Below are positions 1-7,677 of a stretch of 51,127 nt of DNA, piece after piece. Origin of the DNA: Methylococcales bacterium (lineage in GTDB: Bacteria; Pseudomonadota; Gammaproteobacteria; Methylococcales; Methylomonadaceae). The translations under genes were made by a program, and so were the position numbers. Where the stretch lies: NCBI GenBank assembly GCA_028712795.1, contig JAQTPT010000024.1, positions 1 through 51,127 of the forward strand. Reading direction: 5' to 3'. The notes beneath the pieces are model-generated. The model was given only the letters and a program-made list of their open reading frames with translations, did no database searches and was not told the DNA's origin. Every line of letters begins with the position of its first letter. Position 1 is the first letter of the stretch.

Positions 1-114
1 AAAAAATTAGCCGTGAGCTTTTACGATTACGTTTATGACCGCGTGTCTGGGCGATTCGAACTTCCCTCTTTGGCAGATTTAATTACTCAAAAAGCGCAAA
101 CCTTGCAGGTTTGA
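1..114 (+). pseudogene. C-terminal fragment of a transposase-like protein (cut by window edge)
   Basis: An open frame enters from the left edge and ends at a TGA at 112-114. The visible 37 residues include SFYDYVYDRVSG and PSLADLI. That resembles the C-terminal tail of several DDE transposases, where an aromatic-rich S-F/Y-x-Y-L-x-D-R stretch is followed by a proline-led 'LADLI' helix. Only the tail is present, so the family cannot be fixed and an intact gene beyond the edge is possible. The call rests on resemblance only. Confidence 0.35.
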
Positions 115-138
115 TGTTGGTTTTCCCCTGGAATTTAA

Positions 139-417
139 AGTAGATACCATTTCTGCTTAAAAACACCTGAAGATTTTACCAAAGCCGCTCATGCGTTGTT
201 TGATCGCCAGAGTATAGTTAATGCACCACCCCTCAAAACGATTGCTGATGCCAAAAATTACCTCTTGGACAATTATCGAGAACACCACGCGGCTTCCGAT
301 GCGCTTGACTTTGGTTCCCCAACAGTTCGGGAGGGCGGGCGACAGAAATATAACGGCCCAACCCTACGTGATCACCTAAAATCGCAAGGGCTGTCAGAAC
401 AGTTTGGGCTGAGCTAA
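139..417 (+). pseudogene. Unrecognised coding remnant
   Basis: A frame opens after a TAA at 136-138 and runs to a TAA at 415-417. It has no ATG start: the first usable codon is a TTG at 196, and the protein-like sequence already begins upstream of it (KTPEDFTKAAHALFDRQS). It therefore looks like the 3' end of a longer gene rather than a complete small gene. The remaining text is hydrophilic, with no membrane segment or motif I can name. It lies beside the transposase-like tail, which fits a scar of rearranged sequence. Confidence 0.3.
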
Positions 418-445
418 ATCTAGGACTGGGTTATTTTTCATAAAA

Positions 446-458
446 GTGCATAATGCAC
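446..458. promoter_or_regulatory. Perfect 13-bp palindrome upstream of the GDSL gene
   Basis: GTGCAT-A-ATGCAC is a perfect inverted repeat with 6-bp arms around one base. It ends 23 bp before the ATG at 482, inside the likely promoter. It could be an operator for the lipoprotein gene. Nothing shows which regulator binds it, and a 13-bp palindrome can arise by chance. Confidence 0.25.
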
Positions 459-481
459 CCAGAGTTTTTGACGTACTTCAC

Positions 482-1107
482 ATGAAAAAAATTCTTTTCT
501 TCACTCTACTATTATTTTTAACTGCTTGCGGCAAATCAGAAAATGTTTTTTTAGCAAATTACCAAGTGATGCTGTCATTATGGCATTCGGCGATAGCCTA
601 ACCTACGGCACTGGCGCAGATAAAACCCAAAGTTACCCCAATGTCTTAGCTAAACTCAGTTCCCATACTGTCATCAATAGCGGCGTTCCTGGTGAAATCT
701 CCGCCGATGGCTTAAAACGATTACCCGCGTTATTAGATGAGCAGCAACCACAGCTGTTAATTTTGATTCATGGTGCCAACGATATTTTACGCAACATGCC
801 GCGTGAACAAACAGCGGCTAATTTGACCGGCATGATTGCTGAGGCGAAGCAACGCAATATTAAAGTCGTCATGTTAGGCGTGCCTTCCTTTGGAGTATAT
901 TCGTTGCTTGGATTGACCTCTCTTGAGAGCGCCAAAATTTATCAGCAAGTTGCTGAGGCCGAAAAAGTGCCGATTGATTTAGAATCCTTGCCAGCGATTA
1001 TAGAGAATAGCAAGCTAAAGTCAGACAAAATCCATCCTAATGGACAAGGCTATCAACGCTTAGGTGAAGCTGTTTTTAAATTGCTACAAGAGACAGGGGC
1101 TTTGTGA
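482..1107 (+). pseudogene. GDSL-type esterase lipoprotein, broken by a one-base frameshift in a T run
   Basis: The ATG at 482 begins a classic lipoprotein signal peptide: MKK, a leucine/phenylalanine core, then a LTAC lipobox with Cys at about residue 16. After about 22 residues this frame is lost at a run of seven Ts (546-552). One more T joins it to the frame carrying the catalytic domain. That domain shows the SGNH/GDSL blocks: AFGDSLTYG (nucleophile Ser), GANDIL (block III) and DKIHPNGQGY (Asp-His of block V). The family hydrolyses acyl esters or thioesters (TesA-like), and the product would be anchored in the envelope. Starting translation from internal codons would give a protein without signal peptide. 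The break may be a real mutation, a sequencing error in a homopolymer, or a slippage switch. Confidence 0.7.
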
Positions 1108-1120
1108 GTTACCTGTGCCC

Positions 1121-1327
1121 ATGATCCGTTTTTTCGTCAAGCGGATAGAAAAACAAAACCGGAGTAAGACAAAAAAGCAATCCGTTAAAAAATTGATCGC
1201 TTGGGTTGGGCTTTTGTTCTTAGTGGGGGCTATCTGGAACGTGGTTTCGCTTCATGTTTGGATTGTCGTTTTCTCTGGCGTAGCGATAATTTATATCCTT
1301 TCTTACTTAAAAAAGCGGAAGCCATGA
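1121..1327 (+). CDS. Small membrane protein, two predicted TM segments
   Basis: The 68-residue frame from ATG 1121 begins 13 bp after the GDSL stop. It encodes a basic N-terminus (FVKRIEKQNRSKTKK) followed by two hydrophobic stretches, IAWVGLLFLVGAIW and VWIVVFSGVAIIYILSY, and ends in basic LKKRKP. This suggests a two-span inner-membrane protein with both ends in the cytoplasm. The same frame is open upstream into the GDSL gene, but ATG 1121 is preferred because upstream residues do not look coding. I do not recognise the family. The close spacing suggests co-transcription with the esterase. Confidence 0.45.
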   Translation: MIRFFVKRIEKQNRSKTKKQSVKKLIAWVGLLFLVGAIWNVVSLHVWIVVFSGVAIIYILSYLKKRKP

Positions 1328-1344
1328 AAAAATGTCGCTTGACG

Positions 1345-1634
1345 TGTTAAAGAGTTGAATGCAGGCAATACACCGGCAATTTTTGGGTGTGCAGCAAGAT
1401 TTAGGCAGTTTTGCTGACTATATCTGGCAATTCGTTGATGGTAGGCCGCGCTGCACACTACCTGTAAAAATGCCGCAGACATTCCTGTTTGTACGCATAC
1501 AGGCTAATTGATGAGCAAGAACCTAAAAAAACGAGGTTTTAAGTTTGTCGGTAGTACCATTTGTTATACTTGATATTGAGACAGCGAGCATGGTCAATGA
1601 TCACATCGTCGTTTGCTATAGGTTACTGCGCTGA
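1345..1634 (+). pseudogene. tag: Decayed DNA-3-methyladenine glycosylase I (tag)
   Basis: Three frames in this stretch spell consecutive pieces of Tag. First comes GSFADYIWQFVDG (about 1400-1440), the 'SF..YIW.FV' region that follows the N-terminal domain. Next is SKNLKKRGFKFVGSTICY (1514-1567), the highly conserved C-terminal block. Last is SMVNDHIVVCY (1587-1619), which normally follows directly. The pieces are separated by frameshifts and stop codons, and the N-terminal half with its catalytic residues is missing. Tag removes 3-methyladenine from alkylated DNA. This copy cannot make an active enzyme. The assignment rests on the C-terminal signature, which is distinctive. Confidence 0.75.
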
Positions 1635-1762
1635 TAAAGATACATTTTTCAGGGTCAACACAAGGCATGGCCTGGTATTGGAAGCAAGGAGCGTATCTTT
1701 GGCCTTAGGCACCTATACCAGCATGCTGAAATTAAAAGCAAGGATTTATAAGGAGTAGCACT

Positions 1763-2203
1763 ATGCGCTATCTACACGCCATGGTGAGGGTTCGTGATCT
1801 TAATGAAGCCCTTGATTTTTATTGTAACAAGCTGGGTCTGATCGAATGCAACAGATCAAACAGTGAAGTCGGCCGTTTTACGCTGGTTTTTTTGCATGCT
1901 CCGCTTGATACCGAACAGGCTGCAAAAATGCACGCACCGTTGCTGGAATTGACCTACAACTGGGACACAGAATATTATGAGGGTGGACCCAACTTCGGGC
2001 ATCTGGCTTTTGAAGTCGATAATATCTATCAAACCTGCCAAAAATTGATGGATTTCGGTGTTGTCATCAATCGTCCGCCGCGTGATGGAAGAATGGCGTT
2101 TATACGCTCACCGGATAAGATTTCTATCGAGCTTTTGCAACAAGGTACACCGTTGACGCCTGCTGAACCGTGGCTATCTATGGAAAATACGGGAAGTTGG
2201 TAA
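1763..2203 (+). CDS. gloA: Lactoylglutathione lyase (glyoxalase I)
   Basis: This 146-residue protein isomerises the methylglyoxal-glutathione hemithioacetal to S-lactoylglutathione in the cytosol. It shows the two beta-alpha-beta-beta-beta units of the vicinal-oxygen-chelate fold. The four metal ligands appear in place: His5 (RYLHAMVRV), Glu in the LLELTYNW strand, His in NFGHLAFEV and Glu in SIELLQQG. The family signature DLNEALDFY follows the first strand. The length is slightly above the roughly 135 residues of the E. coli enzyme. AAGGAG at 1749-1754 is a strong ribosome site 8 bp before the ATG. It appears to be the only fully intact housekeeping gene left of the transposon. Confidence 0.93.
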   Translation: MRYLHAMVRVRDLNEALDFYCNKLGLIECNRSNSEVGRFTLVFLHAPLDTEQAAKMHAPLLELTYNWDTEYYEGGPNFGHLAFEVDNIYQTCQKLMDFGVVINRPPRDGRMAFIRSPDKISIELLQQGTPLTPAEPWLSMENTGSW

Positions 2204-2371
2204 GCTCAATGCCGGATGCAGCCAAAACGGAGAAGCCGTAGACTGGCTTTCCCGTCCGCCAGGTAACATTCACCGTTGAGGGTAATCTAGCCTTTAGTTG
2301 ATTTATGTGCTCTCAACGATAGTAAACGTTTTTGTAAAGCTAAAGTTTCTTAAAGCTTAAACGGGGTCAGT

Positions 2372-2537
2372 ATGAATAAAACTAGATTGGAAGCTTTCAG
2401 TGATGGCGTTATTGCCATCATCATTACCATCATGGTATTGGAACTTAAAGTACCTCATGGTGATAATTTTGATGCGCTTACTTCATTGATTCCGGTTTTC
2501 TTGAGCTATGTCTTAAGCTTCATCTATGTAGGTATAA
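2372..2537 (+). pseudogene. TMEM175-like potassium channel, 5' part (interrupted)
   Basis: The frame begins NKTRLEAFSDGVIAIIIT. R-x-x-x-F-S-D-G-V-x-A-I is the hallmark of TM1 in the TMEM175/DUF1211 potassium-channel family. A second hydrophobic helix (SYVLSFIYVGI) follows and is then cut by the transposon at about 2536. The remaining track codons to 2560 are transposon sequence. The 3' part resumes at 7064. Joined, the halves give about 200 residues, typical for bacterial family members, so the gene was intact before insertion. Bacterial TMEM175 proteins form tetrameric K+-permeable channels in the inner membrane. Confidence 0.85.
2526..2535. repeat. Target-site direct repeat, left copy
   Basis: ATGTAGGTAT here is repeated at 7064-7073 on the other side of the transposon, and the interrupted reading frame joins cleanly if one copy is removed. 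Two bases (left) and four bases (right) lie between the repeats and the matching CGGCCTGC ends. The exact duplicated length is therefore uncertain, and part of the match may belong to the element ends. Confidence 0.65.
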
Positions 2538-2696
2538 CGGCCTGCAAACATAATCCATAAGACCTGCAAACATCCGTATTTTCGGCCCGAATTAACTGCA
2601 AATGTCCGACCCCTTCGACCCGAATTAAATGCGAACGGGCCCACATTATTTGCCAACAGCCTGCAAACATCGCTCAGGACCCACATTAAGTGCCAA
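2538..2696 (+). repeat. Left terminal inverted repeat with sub-terminal motif repeats
   Basis: This end matches the reverse complement of 6902-7059 almost base for base, including a stretch of about 60 identical bases around 2612-2670. Within it CCTGCAAACAT occurs three times (2541-2551, 2563-2573, 2660-2670). A second motif family, CCCGAATTAA or CCCACATTA followed by TGC(C/G)AA, occurs about four times between them. Such arrays are how TnsB/TniA/MuA-type transposases recognise their ends. Confidence 0.85.
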
Positions 2697-2703
2697 TAAG
2701 AAA

Positions 2704-3675
2704 TCAGAGCGGAATCCCTATCGCCAAAAGGTTGTTTTGTAATTCCTGTGTCCGGGCTGGAGTCAGGTTGCCATGCAAGAATGATCGTATTTCAGCGGGT
2801 TTGGTATCAAGTAATTCTGCCAACGCTTTGGCATTATAGCCATGCCGGGTTAATCGTGGTTCTAACGAATTGATGTCTTTTGCCAGGATGGCATCAATGA
2901 TTTCCGTTTCCACCGGTTTTTGTCCTATGCGATAACCTTCTTCAAAGGCTAATCTCAGGTGTTGTTCAATTTGCAAGGGTGTCGTCAATCTTTCTGCTAA
3001 GTGTGCCAAGGCTTCATCAGTAATCACATCCGTTCTTTTAACGCCTTTTTTTAAACATTTTTCAAAAAGCCAATTGATATATTCTGTTTTTTGCCCCTGT
3101 ATTCCTTCAAGACTGAAAATCGTCGTTCGTGAACCAATTTCCTCCATCGCTGGACGGCGCAAATCATTTTTTAATTTGGGGTGTCCTGCCAAAATGATAG
3201 AGAGCACGCCATCGCCATCTTGCACCACCTCTATGAGGCGTTTAAGTCCAATCAGTGTTTTGCTGTGGAGGTCATGGGCTTCATCCACAAATAAAGCAAT
3301 CGGTTTTTGTCGCTTTCTAATCAGCTCTTGCAGCATACGTTCGCGTCTTTCGGATTGCGTAGGTATTTTAAAATCCTTTTCTGTGGCCAGATCATAAAAT
3401 AAGGCCAATATCAGGGTACCCAGATTCACTTGTCCTTTCTCTACTGAAAGTGACTTTGAAACCAGGACTTCTTTTTCCCGGGTTAATTCATCCCTGATCG
3501 CTTTTAATGTCGTCGTTTTTCCGCAACCAACAATACCAGATAATGCCACCATCTGGCCTTGCTTGATAGCGGCTTTGAGTTCTTTAAAAATTTGTTGATG
3601 GTGTTCCGTTTCAAAATAACCGGCACCTTGAAAGTTCCGAATGAGGCTGTAATATTCCATAACATCACTTAACAT
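2704..3675 (-). CDS. Transposon AAA+ ATPase (TniB/TnsC/ExeA-like)
   Basis: This 323-residue protein is the probable transposition regulator, using ATP to choose target DNA and activate the transposase. Walker A is SGIVGCGKTT (about residues 46-55). Walker B is ALFVDEAHDL (about 127-136) with the adjacent sensor-type helix. LAGHPKLKNDL is the sensor 1 region typical of ExeA/TniB-type ATPases. The C-terminal 60 residues (LARHGYNAKALAELL-like) look like a small helical DNA- or transposase-binding tail. It starts one base after the transposase stop, so the two are translationally linked. The gene is intact although its partner is not. Its stop lies just inside the left terminal repeat. Confidence 0.85.
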   Translation of the reverse strand: MLSDVMEYYSLIRNFQGAGYFETEHHQQIFKELKAAIKQGQMVALSGIVGCGKTTTLKAIRDELTREKEVLVSKSLSVEKGQVNLGTLILALFYDLATEKDFKIPTQSERRERMLQELIRKRQKPIALFVDEAHDLHSKTLIGLKRLIEVVQDGDGVLSIILAGHPKLKNDLRRPAMEEIGSRTTIFSLEGIQGQKTEYINWLFEKCLKKGVKRTDVITDEALAHLAERLTTPLQIEQHLRLAFEEGYRIGQKPVETEIIDAILAKDINSLEPRLTRHGYNAKALAELLDTKPAEIRSFLHGNLTPARTQELQNNLLAIGIPL

Positions 3676-3676
3676 G

Positions 3677-5326
3677 CTATATTCCTTTTAATGGCGAATT
3701 AAAAAAAGCGTGTATTTGTTCGAAAATTAGGCGCTTGTTGAGGGTTTCGGCGACAATGCTATTAATAGTGTCCAGTTGTTCCGGGTTCAGTTTTGCCAAG
3801 GGCTTACCCAGTTCAGAGGCAATCGCTTGTTTTGCGGCCACTCGATCTGTGAAGGTGAATTCAACAAAAGGATCCGGATCAATAAACGTTGTTTTAGGCA
3901 TTTCTTGAACCTGCGCAAAAGCAGCTAATGTTTCAGAATTAGGGTTATTATCCAGGGCAGCGCGAGACAATTGAATTTCACCCGCTAATATCTCTATTCG
4001 TTCAGCTCGTTTTTGTTGCTTGGTTTTTTTGAATGACCGATAACGCCCCAGTGGAATAGGGCCGTTGACGGAATGGTAAGGCCCATAACGTTTTTCTCCG
4101 AATTCAACATACAATTCGCTGTCAAAAAGCCCCCACCAAAGCACCGCGTATTCACCGGCCAGGTCAGGATCGACTTCATAGAAAATACCGTCAATACCGA
4201 CGCGAGCATCTACCCCGACCTTACGACGCTCCGGTTCACGGGCAAAGGTACAAAATCGATCCCAGGAGCACATTTCACGGATGCCGGTGGACGGCAAATT
4301 GAGTTTCCAGTCTTCCATACGGGAATGGGCTTCAGACCGATGTTGCATGTTGTTGTAACGGATCAGAAAATTAAACAGTCATTCGTTGGCTTCAGCTTCA
4401 TTTTGTGGCTCATGGAAATGATAGAGGGTTTCATGCATTTCTTTGACAGTTCGAAACGGCCTTTCAACTTTGCCTTTTGATCGAGCGGTCACCCTGGTAC
4501 CATCGCTATCTTTGGGCATATGGGTTATCACTTCGATACCCAAATATTGCATGACTTGTTGAAAAATATGACTTCTGGCAATAGGCCCGTTATCGCAATA
4601 AAGCTTGGACGGAATCCCCTCAAGGACGAATTGGGCATCTTTTTTCGGTGACATCGCCGCGAACATGAACCGCAACGCGGCTTCAACATCTTCGCCGTAG
4701 ACGCAGTGATATTCCTGATAAGCCGCACCGCTTCGATCATCGACGACACTGTAAATCATCAGTGTGGGCGCTCCCCGGTCTTTATCCAGCCAAAGCGGTT
4801 CTTTGACGTGTTTCAGGTCTGATGGACTGAGGTCGAATTGCCAACATTCATTGCTGTGTTCAGCCTGAAATCGGACTGCCGGCGGTTGCCGAATCAAGTA
4901 ATTGCGATCATAACCCCACTGCTTCAGATAATGGTTGACGGTGGTTTTTTTAAGTTGCCCCGGATCCGCCTTGATAAAGCCTTTCGGTGTATCGAGGCCA
5001 AACTTCTAAAGCAGTCGAATACTTTCCGAGGTAGAAAGATGTCGGCCTTTTAGGTTGGACGTTCTGATTTTTATGGCGGCAATAATTTCACAGTAGGCTT
5101 CCATCTCATCTGCCGGTAATATTCTCGGTTTTCCACGGTCAGAGCGTCGTAACGGTTTAGGCCGGTTATAGTCCCGCAGGGCACGGTATAAAGTAGATTC
5201 CGATACACCATACAGTGCCGCTGTTTCCTGCATAATGGAGCGACGCGCTTTGCTTCGGTTAGGAAGGCCGCTGAGACGGTGGCGTAAACTAATCAGCGCT
5301 TCTGAAAAAATACGTTTGCCGCTCAT
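3677..5326 (-). pseudogene. DDE (rve-type) transposase with two in-frame stop codons
   Basis: The single frame would encode about 549 residues. The N-terminal 55 residues contain a helix-turn-helix (YGVSESTLYRALRDY). The integrase core follows with candidate catalytic acids in CWQFDLSPSD, LYCDNGP and GKVERPFRTVKE (D, D, E). After it comes a beta-rich C-terminal domain like that of TniA, TnsB and MuA. A TAG at 5006-5008 (between SIRLL and KFGLDTP) and a TGA at 4379-4381 (between EANE and LFNFLI) interrupt it without any shift of frame. Everything around both stops still reads as conserved protein. Both positions look like simple nonsense changes. As written it yields three pieces and probably no active enzyme. 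Confidence 0.85.
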
Positions 5327-5335
5327 TGCCTTTCA

Positions 5336-5938
5336 CTAGGCACATTCAGCATTGGTTTTAAAAGAGCCAAGAGTAACCCCTCGATGGCGTAGATAGGCAT
5401 ATAGGGTGCTTTTGGCAATACCCAGCTTTTCTGAGATTTCGTTTACCGACAGCCGTCCTTCTTTATAAAGGGTTTCTGCTGCGCAAGCGGTGGCTTCGGC
5501 TTTTTGGGGGATGCCTTTTGGTCTGCCGCCATTCCGTCCCCTGGCTCTGGCTGCGGATAAACCGGCCTGAGTTCGTTCGCGGATAAGGTCGCGCTCAAAC
5601 TCGGCTAATGAGGCAAACAGGTTAAAGCTTAACCGACCTTGTGCCGTGGTAGTGTCAATGGGATCATGCAAGCTTTGCAGTCCGATATTTTTTTTCATTA
5701 AATCATTGACCAAACCAATCAGGTGATTGAGCGATCGACCTAAGCGGTCTAATTTCCAGATCACTAACACATCGCCAGGGCGAAGGTGGTTGATCATTTC
5801 ATTGAGGGCAGGACGCTCTGTTCGCGCACCACTGGCAATATCCTGGTAAATCTTTTCACACCCAGCTTTTGTTAAGGCATCAATCTGGAGTTCTAAATGT
5901 TGGTCTTTGGTCGATACCCGTGCATAGCCAAGTTTCAT
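5336..5938 (-). CDS. Serine resolvase/invertase (TniR/Tn3-type)
   Basis: This 200-residue small serine recombinase would resolve transposon cointegrates at a res site. The N-terminus KLGYARVSTKDQ holds the nucleophile Ser9. LVIWKLDRLGRS is the conserved arginine-bearing active-site block, and EFERDLIRERTQAGLSAARARGRNGGR is the long E helix and DNA-binding linker. The C-terminal helix-turn-helix is LSVNEISEKLGIAKSTLYAYL. The length is normal and the gene appears intact. It lies 9 bp upstream of the transposase, so the three transposition genes form one operon. Confidence 0.93.
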   Translation of the reverse strand: MKLGYARVSTKDQHLELQIDALTKAGCEKIYQDIASGARTERPALNEMINHLRPGDVLVIWKLDRLGRSLNHLIGLVNDLMKKNIGLQSLHDPIDTTTAQGRLSFNLFASLAEFERDLIRERTQAGLSAARARGRNGGRPKGIPQKAEATACAAETLYKEGRLSVNEISEKLGIAKSTLYAYLRHRGVTLGSFKTNAECA

Positions 5939-6069
5939 GAAAATGGGTTCCCTAAAAAGTTTGATTATTTCATCTTGTCATCGTATCTTAGACTTTGTTT
6001 TATAAAACCACAATACAAAACTACAAAATCAATGACTTAGATGGCAGCGGATCATGAAGACTTGGGTAT

Positions 6070-6089
6070 GATAAAACGTTCGTTTTATC
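6070..6089. promoter_or_regulatory. Candidate resolvase crossover site (res) or operator
   Basis: GATAAAACG-TT-CGTTTTATC is a perfect inverted repeat with 9-bp arms around a 2-bp centre. That is the geometry of a serine-resolvase crossover site, where staggered cuts fall at the central dinucleotide. It lies in the 248-bp gap between the divergent resolvase and toxin genes, the usual place for res. It could instead be an operator for the toxin-antitoxin pair. Further resolvase-binding sites were not resolved by eye. Confidence 0.55.
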
Positions 6090-6186
6090 GAACCAGGAAG
6101 GCGTGCATTTAGATAGCTGCCAAAATCGCCACAGATGTGAAAGAATCTTCTATTGAATAACGGTAACTTATAAGTTACTATTTGGA

Positions 6187-6522
6187 ATGATTGAGCTTTA
6201 TGAATATACAGACACGGACGGTCGCAGCCCTTTTGCGGATTGGTTTAATGATCTTGATGCATCGGCTGCCGCCAAGATTGCGACGGCGCTTGTTCGGGTG
6301 GAGCAGGGAAACTTTTCAAATGCCAAAGGAGTCGGCGCAGGCGTATTCGAATATCGCGTCGATTTTGGCCCAGGTTATAGGATTTATTTTGGGAAGGATG
6401 GCGAGCGGCTTGTGATCCTGCTGGCGGGTGGCACGAAGAAGCGACAACAGCGCGACATTGAGGCCGCACAAGCCAGATGGGACGATTACAAACAGAGAAA
6501 GCGCCATAGAGGTGGAAAATGA
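6187..6522 (+). CDS. RelE/HigB-type toxin (addiction-module killer protein)
   Basis: This 111-residue protein fits the 'addiction module killer' branch of the RelE/ParE superfamily, usually ribosome-dependent mRNA interferases. The telling stretch is EYRVDFGPGYRIYFG followed by LVILLAGGTKKRQQRDI. These are the core beta strands and the basic C-terminal segment of the fold. It overlaps the next gene by 4 bp (ATGA), the normal toxin-first arrangement for this subgroup. As transposon cargo it would stabilise the element against loss. The exact target is not readable from sequence. Confidence 0.88.
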   Translation: MIELYEYTDTDGRSPFADWFNDLDASAAAKIATALVRVEQGNFSNAKGVGAGVFEYRVDFGPGYRIYFGKDGERLVILLAGGTKKRQQRDIEAAQARWDDYKQRKRHRGGK

Positions 6523-6836
6523 CATTGACTCGTAGCTTCAAAGAAACCGTGATAGCCCGTATCGGGCGTGATACAGAGTTCCGCGATGCGTTACTACGCG
6601 AAGGAGTAGAATGCCTGTTGTCCGGTGATGTGGATACCGGCAAAGCTGTTTTGCGCGATTATATCAACGCAACTATTGGCTTTGAAAATCTTAGCGAGGT
6701 CACCAACACTCCACCCAAAAGCCTTATGCGGATGTTCAGTCAGAAAGGCAATCCGCAGGCTAAAAATCTGTTCGCTGTGATTTCGCATCTTCAAACCCAG
6801 AGCGGAATACATCTTGAAGTCAGAGCCGTGAGGTAA
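6519..6836 (+). CDS. Antitoxin of the addiction module (helix-turn-helix)
   Basis: This 105-residue protein overlaps the toxin start-to-stop. It begins with SFKETVIARIGRDTEFRDALLREGVECLLSGD, the helical N-terminus usual for these antidotes. Residues about 55-100 form a Cro/HigA-like helix-turn-helix (GFENLSEVTNTPPKSLMRMFSQKGNPQAKNLFAVISHLQ). It should neutralise the toxin and repress the pair's own promoter. The gene stops 65 bp before the right terminal repeat. Confidence 0.85.
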   Translation: MTLTRSFKETVIARIGRDTEFRDALLREGVECLLSGDVDTGKAVLRDYINATIGFENLSEVTNTPPKSLMRMFSQKGNPQAKNLFAVISHLQTQSGIHLEVRAVR

Positions 6837-6901
6837 ACTGTTCGCTCATTTTTGAACTGGGCACACCTCCGGTAACAACTGGCCTGCGACATGCGTTCTA
6901 T

Positions 6902-7059
6902 TATCAGTTAATGTGGTTCCTGGCGGATGTTTGCAGGCTGTTGGCAAATAATGTGGGCCCGTTCGCATTTAATTCGGGTCGAAGGGGGCGGATATTCGCA
7001 AATAATTCGGGCCCAAAATGCGTATGTTTGCAGGTCCTACGAATTATGTTTGCAGGCCG
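6902..7059 (-). repeat. Right terminal inverted repeat of the transposon
   Basis: This is the mirror image of the left end. ATGTTTGCAGG occurs at 6927-6937, 7024-7034 and 7046-7056, at the same distances from the tip as its complement on the left. The intervening CCC(G/A)(A/C)ATTA-type motifs also line up. Scattered differences (for example near 7006-7022) show that the two ends have diverged slightly. Confidence 0.85.
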
Positions 7060-7063
7060 CTAC

Positions 7064-7494
7064 ATGTAGGTATCTACTGGAACAATCATCACCATATGCT
7101 TCATACCTGTCACAAAATCTCCGGTTCAATACTGTGGGCCAATTTACATCTATTATTCTGGCTGTCGCTGTTTCCGTTTGCTACGGCTTGGATGGGGGAA
7201 AACCATTATGCTTCGTTACCTTCAGCATTCTATGGTTTTATTCTACTCATGGCCGCTATCGCCTACTTTATATTGCAACACCTCATCATTGTCTCCCAAG
7301 GAACAAATTCCCTATTAAAAAAAGCTGTAGGAAGAGACTTAAAGGGTAAACTATCGCCCGCTCTATACATGATAGCTATCGCCATATCATTTTGGGCTCA
7401 ATGGATTTCCCAAGGCTTATTCATTCTGGTGGCATTGATTTGGTTAGTGCCAGATCGACGCATCGAGAAAGTACTTGTCGATAAAGAAATATAA
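7064..7494 (+). pseudogene. TMEM175-like potassium channel, 3' part (interrupted)
   Basis: After the direct repeat ATGTAGGTAT (7064-7073) the frame resumes with GIYWNNHHHMLH, the conserved TM2-TM3 loop of the family. It continues through WANLHLLFWLSLFPFATAW, a helix near 7200-7285, a helix near 7360-7440, and ends VPDRRIEKVL. This supplies helices 3-6 missing from the 5' part at 2372-2537. Four histidines and tryptophans in the loop match the family. Without the N-terminal FSDG pore helix the fragment cannot form the normal channel. Confidence 0.85.
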
Positions 7495-7677
7495 CCCCTT
7501 AATCGAATAGACAGCCCGAGGTAATATCCAAAATAAACATCCAACGGCAGGAATAGATCGGGTGGCGGCTGTGATCTCGATAAAATTTTTACAAATCTGA
7601 ATGATGACCGGTATGTCAATCAGCATCCAAATTTAACCAGTAAAAAGCGTCGAAAAATATCCAGATAGATTACTAAG

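Larger units (their letters stand above)
2538..7059. mobile_element. Transposon with DDE transposase, AAA ATPase, serine resolvase and TA cargo
   Basis: The element of about 4.5 kb interrupts a TMEM175-like gene. It begins and ends with matching CGGCCTGCAAACATAAT-type sequence, carries terminal inverted repeats of about 155 bp and is flanked by a 10-bp direct repeat. Gene order from the right: toxin and antitoxin (plus strand), a res-like palindrome, then serine resolvase, DDE transposase (two in-frame stops) and ATPase on the minus strand. Long ends with several repeated binding-site-like motifs plus a transposase/ATPase pair recall the Tn7, Mu and Tn5053/Tn402 groups. No TniQ-like third protein is present. 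The two stops in the transposase suggest the copy is no longer autonomous. Confidence 0.85.

Noticed and set aside
1561..1758. 65-codon open frame across the tag remnant
   Set aside because: It reads the wrong frame of a decayed gene. The neighbouring frame spells Tag residues (MVNDHIVVCY).
7018..7063. Start codon at 7018 for the downstream membrane-protein frame
   Set aside because: The first 15 codons are transposon end sequence; the true gene began at 2372 and was split by the insertion.
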